Under the pieces are notes generated by a model, which saw nothing but the letters and a program-made list of their open reading frames with translations, was not told the DNA's origin and ran no database searches. This document shows, one piece after another, positions 21,396-32,432 of a DNA stretch of 64,000 nucleotides; position 1 is the stretch's first letter, and the number at the start of each line of letters is the position of its first letter. The position numbers and the translations under genes were made by a program. This DNA comes from Druceiella hillmani. Lineage: Eukaryota > Arthropoda > Insecta > Lepidoptera > Hepialidae. Location: contig JAYKKI010000095.1 of the NCBI GenBank assembly GCA_039881145.1, positions 3,867,501-3,931,500 on the forward strand, read 5' to 3'.

Positions 21396-22212
21396 AGTAA
21401 AAATGTGAGTATCACTGATTTTTAAAAAACGGATATACCATATATATATATACATATTTTTTTTTTAAAAATAGGTCTTAGTGGTGATTATTTTATTATG
21501 AAAAATTGTTAGGATTAAAAATTACTCACAATAATACCTCCATTTTTTGTATTGCAATTTTTTTTCACTATTTTCATTTTAAATTTATATTTTTACTACA
21601 TATTTAACAAACATATAAATATGAATGGTTATGAATAAAAGAAAAAGTTAAATAAGAGTTTAATAACAACTTACAGCATTCTAAAAAGATGACGTCTGTC
21701 TCACTTAATGGTAACAAAAACATTTAATTCTAACAAATTTAAAAATGTTTTGTTAAATCTTTAGTTTAGGATTTTTTTAATAATAAATTGGGAACAAATG
21801 CATGTAGCAACAATGAAAATTTCACTGTTTCTCAATCCAAAAAAAAACATGAAATTTACGGTAAGTAAAGAGGATCCATGAAATTACAATTCAGAAATTT
21901 ATATATGTTAAAATAAATATTTGAATGTCATAATAATTTACCATTTAATACTTTTTCCCTTGTTTAATTTTTATTATTAACATTTCTGTGTAGATATTTG
22001 AAAAGTGTGTAGTATATAATTATAAATTTAATGTGAAAGTAGTGAAAAATATTTCAGCAATAAAAAACAATAATATTCATTGTGAGAAATTGTTATTAAA
22101 ATCAATTTTTATAATAAAATAATCACGACTGAGTCCTGTTTTTTAAATACGCAATTTTTTTATATATTTTTTATTTTAACCTAAAAATCACTAAAATTAG
22201 CATTTTTGCTGT
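21396..22212. mobile_element. Fold-back (MITE-like) element with about 200-bp inverted arms
   Basis: The left arm (about 21396-21620) matches the reverse complement of the right arm (about 21985-22212). Shared blocks, left versus right reversed, include TAGGTCTTAGTGGTGATTAT with CAGGACTCAGTCGTGATTAT, TTTTATTAT, ATTGTTAGGATTAAAAATTA with its diverged mate, CTCACAAT, and TTTCACTA(T/C)TTTCA. The interior of roughly 365 bp is non-coding and AT-rich. Divergence of the arms indicates an old insertion. The superfamily is unassigned. Confidence 0.6.
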
Positions 22213-24028
22213 ACCGAACTCATACCTTACTTTGACACTATAGTTATTATACAGTAAATTATAAAAATACTTCAGAAAATAGCAAATTCAAATTTTACAG
22301 ATTTCCAATATCGAATTGGAAATTAGATGGAAAAAATTACTATATAACGGATGTAAAAGGCATTCCTTTTAACGTTGTTTGTGGTTGGAGGATTATAATA
22401 TGGGTAAATACATTGATTATTGTACTCATTTTATTAGTCTGAAAAACAGAGGGATATTATATATTATGGGTATGGACAAATCAAATATTGTTATTATTAA
22501 TTAATAAAAGTAATAATTTGAGATACTTTTCCCCACTTCACAATAAATAACAAGACAAACAATCTAAAATAACTTAACATTATTTTACCGAACACTCTAA
22601 AATAGGTACTTTCTCATCTTCGACAAAAATAACAAAGAACAATTAATACGTAGGTACGGACACACTGTAAAGAAGAAATGTATCTAATATAATATCAGTT
22701 AATGTCTTTCGTTATTTTTATAGTATTCATGTAAACATTTACCAGAGTCTTTAATTTGAAGCGTACAAATAAAATTTACGCGCCTATAAAGTTGCGGACG
22801 CTAGGCGGCGCTGATGTTACGCAACCAACCAATACGACGAGCTCATTTCTCCACGTGCTCTTATAATGATTACAACTTATTTATTTATTTACAAACTTTA
22901 ATGTTAACAATTGATACAAATGGAGAACTTATATTATAACGAATATATTATTATAACTTAAAAAATCTCCTACGGCTAGCCAAAATCTTTTTTATTTCTA
23001 AAAGTCGTGTGTTTTTTAAATGTCACGCGTGGTTTAAATTTTTTTTTAAATGAAACATATCCATTTCGGCTTTTATAGCTAAAGGATATCGATAAATTAA
23101 ATTAAAACTGAATAAGCTTTATAAATGTGTTATTATGGAACTAAAAAATGTCATGAAGTTTATTGTCTAAATTTAGGTAATACGAAAGTAACTGAAACAA
23201 TACGTTGCGATTGAATTTCGAACCGACGCTTACGAATATCGATTAAACCATTCGAATGGTTACTATAGGCAAAAATTTCGTTCTCGCGGACATTTAAATG
23301 AAAGAAGTTTTTTAATTAAGTGCAGAGGAAAAATTACAATGAGAAGTTATGGACGTCTTTTATCTCGCAACGCCCTATGTTGTATGATAACCGCAGGGTC
23401 TAGATGGATTGCCATCGATATTGACGTAAATTGGCTAACTATATCGGTCATTGGACTGAAGTTATAGTTATGTATCGATGCTTAATCGATCAATATTTGT
23501 ATACTGTATTTCTGTTATGAAACAGTTTATTTAGTTATTTAAATATACCATGACGCGGTTTCTCCAAAAAAAAAATACTTTTATCTACGACTTACCTCAT
23601 TTGATATTTAAAAAACAACAGACAAAATAATTTCTTTATTTTTGGTCACGTAATAAAAATAATGTTTCAGTTTAAAATCAAAGAAGAAAGCTATTACTTG
23701 GGAAATATGTTATTTCGGTTTGTGATGTAAGATATTTCAGATGCAAATACTTGTAATTTCGTCAGATATGATTTTTTATAAAATTAAAGTTCCTTTGCAA
23801 TTAAAATTCAATTTAAGTAAAAGGCGGTAATCGCCAAAAGTAATAGTTTATTTTTTTTAGTAAAGGAGGAGAACTGAATAGACGATCGCGCCTTTTATCA
23901 CTCTCTGTATATACTGTCAATCATTGTCTGTATATACTCTATGTTACGTTATAAAAAGAAAAAGCCTACGCTCTGTAGTTTTTTTCTTACTTTTTTAAAT
24001 TTCTTATCTGTAATTATTAATTAGTATC
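22213..24028. other. Unassigned AT-rich sequence, no gene seen
   Basis: Includes a small GC-rich patch at 22780-22850 with a CTCF-like motif (listed separately). No open frame of interest. Confidence 0.45.
22798..22811 (+). promoter_or_regulatory. CTCF-like motif, weak match
   Basis: ACGCTAGGCGGCGC resembles the insect CTCF core CCASYAGRKGGCGC with mismatches at the left and at K. It lies in a GC-rich island, but a single motif is weak evidence. Confidence 0.2.
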
Positions 24029-24303
24029 TTTGTCAAATTGTAGTTTTTTAACTAGACAGTACTATTCATTTAACATATGCAAAGTTAAAGGTGAATTTGT
24101 TAAGACTTATAATATGACGTTAAAATAAGTATCTTAAAATTAAAAATCATAAATTTTGATCAATTGATTCCAAGAAGAATCTTTATCAGACTGTAGTTTT
24201 TAACTAGACAGTACTATTCATTTAACATATGCTGAATTAGAGGTGAATTTGGTAAGAGAAGGGTATCTTAAAATTGATAATCATAAATTTTGATCAACTG
24301 ATT
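24029..24303. repeat. Two-copy direct duplication of about 130-150 bp
   Basis: TTTTTAACTAGACAGTACTA and TCATTTAACATATGC, then GAGGTGAATTTG-like text, GTATCTTAAAATT and AATCATAAATTTTGATCAA, occur in the same order at 24029-24163 and 24180-24303. The second copy has a deletion in the middle. Confidence 0.85.
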
Positions 24304-25389
24304 TTAGTCAACAATACTTTATATCGTTATAAACAACCGCTTGTTTTTTTTTGTAAGTTTTATTTGCTTTATAAAAAAAATATAAATTGTTGTGTTTTAT
24401 ACGCGATATAAAGAACAATGGCGAAAATAAGACCACATTTGGTTTTCGCAACAAAAATAATAATTTTTTATCATATTAATAAACATATTTTACGTCTGAA
24501 ACCCATTGCATATTAAAAATAGTTTTTTAAAAAAGTGACATTTTATGCTATAACTGCTTTGTAAATGCTTTGACGACGTTTGTTTTACACATCAGATTTG
24601 TAAATAACACTTATCTTTATTTGAAATCTAATCGGTAAAAAAATATTTAGTCTCTTAAAACAATCATTATTTGAAATATGTCCACACTTATTTAGAAATA
24701 TTAAAATTATTTATCCAAGTGTTTATTTTTGTGCATTGAAATCGTTAATGATTACGGATGTGGTCAAAAATATGGGGTTACATGAAAAAAAAAATACTGA
24801 GAACCATTCATGCGCTGTGACTTTATTGTTAAATATTATGTTTACATCATGACCCATAAGGTCATGCACGTGTGTTTATAGTCGTTAATATCCGCATTTT
24901 AATTGTAGTTCATTGATATTTACAAGTAGGCTTGTTAAACTATTGCTGTTCATCAGGCTATCCTTAAAAAAATGCCCACAGGCGAAACGTCCGCGGCCGA
25001 GCAATAAAGAGGTGTCGACATTCGACAACTCCGACACTTATTCGCGGCACCTAAGCCACGCGTGATATCCGAAGCCACAATATTTTATCGTCCACATTTA
25101 CATCGCCCGTATGGAGCGACCCGCCGCATCCAATCTGAAATAAACGTTAAGGATAAACATTATAATAAATGCCCTTCGTAAAACTTAAAGTAGCTTCCCA
25201 GTTATGAGTGAAGCACACTTGCGGGTTGGGCTGGTCTGGTTGGTCTGGTTGGTCTGGCTCTCGTAAGAATTCCGCAGATAAAATAAAATAAATATTTACG
25301 GAAAAGTATTTTGGGGTAAGATAACAAAAGTAACCGAATACAAAAATATTGTTTTTATAATGTTTGCTTCTTTGTCTGTTTATTTTTTA
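24304..25389. other. Unassigned sequence with a GC-rich patch at 24966-25140
   Basis: AT-rich flanks surround a complex GC-rich stretch (CGAAACGTCCGCGGCCGAGC, CGCGGCACCTAAGCCACGCG, GAGCGACCCGCCGCATCC). This is a candidate conserved non-coding or promoter element. A tiny TGGTCTGGT repeat lies near 25231-25256. No gene seen. Confidence 0.45.
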
Positions 25390-25626
25390 GCGCATCATGC
25401 AAGAGTAGCTAAAAGGATCATCATTTATTAGCGCATCATGCAAGAGTAGCTAAAAGGATCATCATTTATTAGCGCATCATGCAAGAGTAGCTAAAAGGAT
25501 CATCATTTATTAGCGCATCATGCAAGAGTAGCTAAAAGGATCATCATTTATTAGCGCATCATGCAAGAGTAGCTAAAAGGATCATCATTTATTAGCGCAT
25601 CATGCAAGAGTAGCTAAAAGGATCAT
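25390..25626. repeat. Perfect 41-bp minisatellite, six copies
   Basis: GCGCATCATGCAAGAGTAGC followed by TAAAAGGATCATCATTTATTA is repeated at 25390, 25431, 25472, 25513, 25554 and 25595. The last copy is partial. I see no differences between the copies, so the array is very young or kept homogeneous. Confidence 0.95.
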
Positions 25627-26284
25627 GTTTTTATTGGTGGATTTTGTTGGTTCCGGGATAGCGTACCGGCTGTACTGTAGATGTGTTGAAAAAATGACCA
25701 TTTAACGTTTCATACAAAGTTGTAAATATGACTATTTAACGTTTCATACAAAGTGTGTTTACTAACAAAAAATACTTTCATAATTAGTATTATAAGAAAA
25801 ATTGCATTACGTGAATTAATATAAAAGTTAATTTAATAATATTTGAGTAGTCCACATGCGAACGAAGTCGCAGACACAGATAGTGGTAAAGTAATTATAT
25901 TTAAAATGAGGTACGGAACCCTCAATGCGCGAGTCAGACTCGCACTTTGTCGGTTTTTCTTTTAAAAGGAATTGACATTGTAATTTTAACACATTATCAT
26001 TTAAATTATTCTCTAACTTTTACAGCCATTACTTTTTATGGCGTATGATACTTATGCGTCGTATAAATTTGAATAAGTACATCGATTTTATTGAAATTTT
26101 CAGCATATTATAGAGCTTTCTTACCATGGTTTCATTCTGACATTTCCAAGGTGGCAATGTGTAAGGCAAACAAAAGTAATAATTTAATAAAAATGTGAAA
26201 GTGCCACATTCGCAGAGAATCCTTCACATACTCGTATTATTCTGAGGTGCCTATGTAATGCATTGGTATTAACAAAAACTTTTA
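25627..26284. other. Mixed repeat remnants, no gene
   Basis: GACCATTTAACGTTTCATAC followed by AAAGT is duplicated at about 25694 and 25727 (the second reads GACTATTT). CACATGCGAACGAAGTCGCA near 25855 resembles the common lepidopteran repeat end of the form GCG(G)GCGAAGTCGCGGGC. The terminus at 25909 is listed separately. Confidence 0.45.
25909..25960 (+). repeat. Terminal fragment of the lepidopteran interspersed repeat
   Basis: GGTACGGAACCCTCAATGCG followed by CGAGTCAGACTCGCACTTTG matches the right end of the copy at 13451-14008 and the left end of the inverted copy at 28601. The upstream body is not recognisable. Confidence 0.6.
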
Positions 26285-26600
26285 TCCAATTGTCTCAATA
26301 TTATTCATACATAAACTCTCCATTTGATTTAATCAATAACGCTCAATACTATTAATATATAAACGCTTAATATTATTCAAATATAAATGTTCAATGTTAT
26401 ATAATCATAAATGTTCAATGTTCTTCAAACATAAACGCACAAAGTTATTCAAACATAAAGGCTCAATATTATTTAATCGTAAAAGCTCAATGTTATTCAA
26501 ATATAAATTCGCAATATTATATATAGATAAGCATTCAATATTATTCATACATAAACACTTAAAATTACTTAAACATTCGCTATACTATTCAACTGAAATA
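26285..26600. repeat. Diverged 27-bp tandem repeat
   Basis: CTCAATATTATTCAAACATAAA-like units recur every 27 bp or so. Because 27 is a multiple of three, one frame (26394-26618) stays open and encodes a 9-residue repeat of the type FKHKxSMLF. It looks like a by-product of the repeat, not a gene. Confidence 0.8.
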
Positions 26601-27853
26601 AACCGTGTTGATCTCTAACCCGCGGGGTTTTCATCTGGGTTTTTTAAGAGTGTGTTATCAATAACTCAGAGCTTAATCATGAGGACGTGATGTTATGTAA
26701 GCCGCAGTGTGTTATCATATTAACACGAGAATCATGAAAGCGATGATATGTAAGCATTTATATCAGTAAATATTGGGTATAACAGTTTGTTTTCCCAATA
26801 TCAATGTGTTTCACTTTTCATTCCGTCAAATTTTTCATCATACGAACTTATTCTGTCATATAAAGTTTCACTGCAAAATAAAAAATATGTGTGACTGTTT
26901 TGAAGACACAGATACTTAATTTTTTTTTGGTTGACTGAATTTTTTTTCTTTGAAAGTGATGTCGAATTAATCTAAAATAATATTTTAGCACCACTAATAA
27001 GAGCTATTTTCTTTAATTGTTTTCTTATTAAAATAACGTTTATGTAATTTTCAAAATATATTTATGATTCAAAATTTCACTCTCTTAAATATTATTAATT
27101 GCAACAAATTTATTTTGACAAAAGTAAGAATTTCATTGATTTTTTTGTTGTAAATTTAAAGATATGTTCTTTAAAAAGTTGTTATGTATTTAAAGAAAGT
27201 ATTAGTCAATCGGGATTAGGTTATTTAAAAAACTAATTTGAAACATATTTTCAATAAGCACTGTGTTTTGCAATAATCGGTTTTTATCATTTTTTACCAT
27301 TCTTTGTGACATAAAACCCTCAATAAACAATAAAAAAAAATTTATTTAAAAATTTACCCAAAAACAACATTATGAAGTAAACATCAACGAGCACAACGGT
27401 TTACTTAAAGAGAGGTATAAATTTGATATTTGACGGCGAATTGATAGTCGTTTTTTCGTACTAAAATCACTTTTGAAATTTATTTTGTCACTAAATTTAA
27501 CAATGAGCGGTGCCTAAAACATCTATACGCCTTATTTATTGTATTTTTTTGTTTAATCAGAAAAATGTAATTAAACAAAAATATAAATATTTGTTTTTAC
27601 TTTTCTAAAGTAAATTTAAACCACTGATTGCAATATAAAACTTTATGTCACAAAACTTTATGTTATGTTTAAACTAGGTAATTTTTTCCCTCTTCAAAGC
27701 TTTTATTGGTCTTGTTATTTTCCGATGAATTAATTATTTTAAATATCTGCCATTTGTTTCTTGCGTTAAAAATTCTTGGTTGACTTTAGTTACACAGTTT
27801 GTATACTATTCGTTAGATATTATTACATTCACTGATTCTTTTTTTACTATGTA
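26601..27853. other. Unassigned AT-rich sequence, no gene seen
   Basis: No repeat or frame of note. Long T and A runs are common. Confidence 0.45.
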
Positions 27854-27865
27854 ATTTAAAAAAAA
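27854..27865. repeat. Left target-site duplication of mini-PLE C
   Basis: ATTTAAAAAAAA, repeated at 28074-28085. Because it is an A run, the exact edges are uncertain by a few bases. Confidence 0.55.
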
Positions 27866-28073
27866 CTACGTGATGTAGTATTCTTTCTACTTTCTTTAAG
27901 TTCTTTACCACGACCTAGGTTTCGTTGTATTACAACATCTTCAGGTGGGCTATTAGCAAAGATTCATTTTCAACGAAACTTAAGAAAAGAAAGTAGAAAT
28001 AATACTATATCACGTAGTTTCATTTAATTGTGAATAATGAATTTCTACAAAATTAACGCCAAATATATTCAAT
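27866..28073. mobile_element. Miniature PLE derivative C: inverted, ribozyme-bearing, non-coding
   Basis: The layout matches copy B. A minus-strand arm with the ribozyme (to about 27963) is joined to a shorter plus-strand arm. That arm begins with a piece of the ribozyme 3' half (CAACGAAACTTAAG at about 27971) and continues through GTAGAAATAATACTATATCACG to the tail ending CGCCAAATATATTCAATAT. Its left end lacks the AATTAAATGA block. Length about 208 bp. A 12-bp A-rich direct repeat flanks it. Confidence 0.78.
27903..27961 (-). ncRNA. Hammerhead-like ribozyme in mini-PLE C
   Basis: 59 nt with an intact core: CUGAAGA, hairpin GUUGU/ACAAC, GAAA, ACC-UA-GGU and GUC, and stem I pairs CCAC/GUGG and CUUU/AAAG. 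It differs from the 5523-5581 motif only in the stem I internal loop (TAGCCC for TATCCC), a change shared with the copy at 39578. Confidence 0.75.
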
Positions 28074-28085
28074 ATTTAAAAAAAA
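28074..28085. repeat. Right target-site duplication of mini-PLE C
   Basis: ATTTAAAAAAAA, matching 27854-27865. Confidence 0.55.
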
Positions 28086-28600
28086 ACTAATATTACTCCC
28101 AGTAAATCCTTTCAAATTTGTTACGTGACCCGACTCCGCTTGTCACTGTGTGGACACCTTTACCCTACTCGATATAGGTAACCGGGTGACTCGTAAACGG
28201 GCGAACTCTTCACCGTGCAATTCTTTTCAGATTGTAAATTCGGCTGTAAAAAAGCGACGTAAAAGCGCGTCGGAGGTAATTTCTTAGCGGCCGTAATGCG
28301 CCCTTACTTATGAGCGGTAATCGAAACACGTTTAACTGGCCAATATAAGTCTTGTAAACAAACAATACCTCCCTAAAGCTCGTGTCATACGTCGTTCGTT
28401 GTTCGTGTTTACTGGTGGCGTATACATGTTGATGTTACGGGGAAAGGAAAAAATATTTTTATTTCTATACTTTCAATCGGTATCCCATAACTTGGAAGAA
28501 GCAGTGATGACGGGGCATTTCATTTTCCGTTAATTGTGTGTCAAGTCCTACTACAGCAATAGGTGAAGATATCATAATTTCTGTATCTATTTTCATGCTA
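28086..28600. other. GC-richer complex sequence, possible conserved element
   Basis: From about 28125 to 28420 the composition is unusually balanced (TAACCGGGTGACTCGTAAAC, AAGCGCGTCGGAGGTAATTTC, TTAGCGGCCGTAATGCGCCC). There is no open frame with a domain, so a regulatory or conserved non-coding element is more likely than an exon. Confidence 0.35.
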
Positions 28601-29201
28601 AAACCGGCTAAGCACGAATCGGACTTGTACACGAAGGGTTCGTAACTCCAAATAATAATAGTTTTATAAGTTTATAATTCTCAAAGACACTACTAAAACA
28701 ATTATTGTGAGGAAAATATCTCATGTATCAAAAACTATGCAACATATCTTATTCAAACCAATTTTCCAAATTTTCTTTGAAAGTTTATTTTAAGTTCCAC
28801 TACCTTAATTTTTTCCAGAATTTTACACAGGTTAGTTGAAAAGTTAAAAGGAAACTCACACACTTTTAAAGACTTTACAAGCGCGCATGTCACCAACTAT
28901 TGTCTTAAATGAAAAAGTTATTTTGGACCCTCTATATAATTTTTAAGACCTATCTAACGACATTCCACACGCATATATGCACTGGATTTTTTTTCATTCC
29001 TGAGTTGCACGTGTGGATTACCACCACTATTATTTTTTTTATAATTCATTGTATAGCGGTTCATAGAAGTCACCTACCATCCAAATATTATACATATAGT
29101 GCCAATAGTCACCAAAATCTTACTGTGACATACGAATAGACATACGGACACGATTAAATTATAAGGGTTCCGTTTTTTCCATTTAGCTACGGAACACTAA
29201 A
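28601..29201 (-). repeat. Lepidopteran interspersed repeat, inverted copy
   Basis: It begins AAACCGGCTAAGCACGAATC and GGACTTG, which is the reverse complement of the right end at 14008, and ends with GGGTTCCGTTTTTTCC and TAGCTACGGAAC. Interior blocks match 13451-14008 in reverse. It is about 600 bp; a 76-codon frame inside (28909-29139) is repeat sequence, not a gene. Confidence 0.7.
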
Positions 29202-29476
29202 AAGTATCTTTCGGCACAGGGGGAGCCCACTGGTGGTATCGGTATTTCTAAATTATACATTCTTCAAATAAATGTTAAAGTTAAATTATTGTGTGTCAAT
29301 TAAACTCCATGGGCGAAAAAAACAAAAAAATAATTCTCCAGGCTGATAAATAAGGTAAGACGGTAAATAAACAGAGTGACACAAGACAATTGTATTGTCA
29401 TGAAAAGATATAGATCGCATTGTGAATATTGTTTTTTTTTATAATTTTAATGTTTTAAAATTATTGTAATACAGTT

Positions 29477-29522
29477 CAACCAATTCTTTTTTAATACCGT
29501 TATTAAAAAGTATATTGGTTGT
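29477..29522. repeat. Imperfect hairpin
   Basis: CAACCAAT and TTTTTTAATA at the left pair with TTATTAAAAA and ATTGGTTG at the right around a short CCG loop. Function unknown; may be a decayed MITE. Confidence 0.5.
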
Positions 29523-29986
29523 TGTACGAACCCGGTGCAACTTACATACTTAACAGTATAGTCTAAAGAATAGACATAAATAAAAAAGTCATTAAAATAT
29601 AAAGTTAGTGTTGTGCATAATGTCTATGCGCTTTAATGTATGTTATTTAAGCGTATTATGTATTATTGTTCATTCAACTTAAAAATAAAATATGTTTGTT
29701 ACGGTACATATTGTATGCGTATGTTTGAGAAATATCCACCTTAGTATGCCTCACATCAGTAAACTTGACAACCGCTTGTACCGAATCGAGTAAACGTACC
29801 AGAGTCGTATGTGTTGTTTGAAATTTCTTATAGCTAATATTCGTCGAGTATTGCATATTCCGTGATGTTAATATTCTGTGATTTAAATGATTAAACTTAG
29901 TGATATTTTAAACAATATTGAAAAAAATAGTGATTGAGCGTCAATGATATTCCTCGACTTTAGTCGATAATATTTACTTATCCCTA

Positions 29987-29988
<2 letters not shown>

Positions 29989-30044
<56 letters not shown>
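29989..30044. repeat. (AT)n microsatellite
   Basis: About 28 uninterrupted AT dinucleotides. The YIYI frame over it is an artefact. Confidence 0.98.
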
Positions 30045-30046
<2 letters not shown>

Positions 30047-30299
30047 TAGGTATGTGTTTTGTATTTAATATACTGATTGAATACAATCAAATAAAGTAAG
30101 TTTCATTGAGGTACAACTATTTTCGAAATGCACTGTATTCCCCATAGTGACACAGGCATTCCACTTTCCTAACGTATACACACATATATGTCGACACCAC
30201 TTCTTCGATCTAATTTCATTTCGATATCTAGGGTCGATTTATAAATACCACCAAATTAATTTTTTTTAATTTTTCTTCTACTCTTAATTGTAATGTAAA

Positions 30300-30390
30300 C
30301 AAATTAAAAATTAGGTTTCTCAAAAAATATCTTCTTTCTCAAAAAATTATCCTCTCAAAAACAAATTAAAAATTAGGTTTCCCAAAAATA
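30300..30390. repeat. Short direct duplication
   Basis: AACAAATTAAAAATTAGGTTTC occurs twice (20-plus bp, about 60 bp apart), with TCTCAAAAA-type text between. Confidence 0.7.
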
Positions 30391-30535
30391 TAATTCTCTT
30401 GAATGCTATTTTTTCCCGAAAATTCACCGAAAAGTAGTTTAATGATGACGAATAATCTAAAATCAGAAATAATTTTACCGATCTCGCTCAACTTACCAAT
30501 AAAAATATTAAATAATTAATGCAAGTAAAGCAATA

Positions 30536-30606
30536 AAACTAGTTGGATAAAAGCAAAACCAGTTGGATAAAAGCAAAACCATTTGGATAAAAGCAAAGCC
30601 ATTTGA
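30536..30606. repeat. Tandem repeat, 22-bp unit, about three copies
   Basis: AGTTGGATAAAAGCAAAACC is repeated with small changes (ATTTGGATAAAAGCAAAGCC); the last copy is cut. Confidence 0.8.
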
Positions 30607-31424
30607 TAAATATACGACTTTGCTTTAAGCTATTCTCGTAAAAATGCAACAGCCTTTGTAAAGAGCTTCATCTTCGAGTTGAGCTGTAACGAAGCAAATG
30701 GCGCGATAATAAAAAAGAACCGTTCCATAAAAATCTCTGTTTTTCTTAATTTATTCGCTTTGGCACATTGTCTTTTGAGCACTGTCGCAGTATGTCATTT
30801 TACTGTACAATTTTGTAACAAACTTGTTTACTTAATCAGATACTGTGTTGAATTATATACAGATGTACATTTTTTGCAATCATTTTAGTTGTATTCATAT
30901 ACACACCACATTATAGAATTATTTATAGCTATATTAATATGTTTATGTGTATATATTTTAATTTACGGAACGGATAAATTATTTGTTTTGGCACGTAAGG
31001 ATGATTGGCTAGTATATGTTGGATGTATATATAAAATACATCCCCATTAAAATGGAAAATGACACGAGAGCATAAATAAACAAACAGGAAATAAAATTCG
31101 GATGGGGTCAACCTCGGATTGAGCACATTTTTAGATTCAATATGCCACAAAGTCTCAAAGGGGGGACTTACAATCAGCGCATACTGAGCAAAATGACATG
31201 GATGCAAAACACAGGCGCTCATCAACATGTTGCAGCTGAAAACTACTCAGATATAAATGGAAAGGGTATGGTAAATGTATATCTTCTAGATCGTACCTGA
31301 AATTAGATTATTTAGGAGAAAATTAGCGTTGAGGATATTTGAAGCACGGCTGCTACTTTATAGCTGCAGTAGACCTAAAATTGGATGATGAACAAAGATG
31401 ACCGATGGATTTGGATATTGATAA

Positions 31425-31565
31425 AATGAAGACTTCGAATCGAAGCCCTGGTAGGTTTTAAGCCTGACGGACAGATGAGATCTTGGCAGTGGTTGGCACT
31501 GGAGTTTCGAAATGATCGGCAGAATCAGATTTAGAGGAGGCTTATATTCCTATTGTTCTTTTTTA
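31425..31565 (+). pseudogene. Decayed LINE reverse-transcriptase C-terminal end
   Basis: Conceptual reading around 31440-31560 gives RSPGRF, then TDEILAVVGTGVSK and DLEEAYIPIV in shifting frames. This resembles the C-terminus of RTE/CR1-like LINE proteins in insects, (R)PGRP..RWxDEI...AGxxW...A.DR..W..LEEAY. A trailing TCATCATCATCATATAT follows. It has several stops and frameshifts. The identification is by pattern only and is uncertain. Confidence 0.45.
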
Positions 31566-31773
31566 ATCATCATCATCATATATATTAATACGCTAAGGTT
31601 ATAAGATGTTACTCTCCCTTTTTAGAAAAAATCTCACAACTAATCCACATAAATTATATATCATTTTATAGATAATTGCTTGCTCTACCGGCATCCACAA
31701 CTAAAAAATGTATTATTGCTATTGTTTTTGCAAATTAATTAATTATTAAAATTATATACACAAAACAGCAATG

Positions 31774-31788
31774 CTGCCATCTAACGGC
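31774..31788 (-). promoter_or_regulatory. CTCF-like motif, weak
   Basis: TGCCATCTAACGGCT on the plus strand (AGCCGTTAGATGGCA on the minus) shares the AGATGGC core with the better matches at 56178 and 61214. Confidence 0.2.
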
Positions 31789-32386
31789 TCAACGTCAATA
31801 TGATCGACGGTCGGTAAAATTTGTGTTTAATTTCAAATCCACTCACGTATAAATAAAGTGGCGCTTTAGCTCAATGCTTTTGATACTTGCGCCTCTATAT
31901 GTCAATTTTAGTAAAATATTTGTTTGATCTGTCATCTGAGCTTCATAATGGAATAAATAATGCGAAGACTTCGCACGGGTCACGCTAGTCTATTTTATTA
32001 CCCACCTGTATCTGTTTTTAGGAAATTCCAATAAAATAACCTGTCTTTATGCATGGATTTAGAAGTAAACAATTTTTTGTCTGATTAATAAAAATAATAA
32101 CACAAAAGTACTTGCTACAATAGAGTATTTCAAAATTTCTGAAAAAGCGTTTAAAAGTATTCGAAATGTATCTCATAAACCTACATTTGTGATATTTTCC
32201 ACGAGAAACCTGTTTTAAGCTGAAAAATCGACTTTAATTGCAGTCTTGCAAAGTTCCACGGCAAAACACTTAGTTACGTGATATATAAGTTCCATGATGC
32301 CACGAAGCCTCAAAACAAATAGTTAAATTGAAAAGGGGAGATTCTGTCTCTTTTGTATAGTTCGTCATTGTATAGTGAATGATAAT

Positions 32387-32432
32387 GTGAATTCACACAA
32401 TTTGTGTGAACTCACTGATCATGTGAATTCAC
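32387..32432. repeat. Cluster of GTGAATTCAC palindromes
   Basis: TGTGAATTCACAC, TGTGTGAACTCAC and TGTGAATTCACAC lie within 46 bp. Two are perfect palindromes and the segment can form alternative hairpins. It could be the terminus of a decayed element or a set of protein-binding dyads. Confidence 0.6.

Larger units (their letters stand above)
29202..31424. other. AT-rich sequence with simple repeats, no gene
   Basis: Contains a hairpin at 29477, an (AT)n tract at 29989 and short tandem blocks at 30300 and 30536, all listed separately. Frames at 30679-30888 and 30929-31228 (69 and 99 codons) have no domain. The 99-codon minus-strand frame is the longest otherwise unexplained one here, but its composition is unremarkable. 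Confidence 0.45.

Noticed and set aside
26394..26618. A frame encoding a 9-residue repeat (FKHKxSMLF type)
   Set aside because: The 27-bp tandem repeat keeps one frame open by arithmetic. There is no upstream promoter, and the units are decaying without regard to codons.
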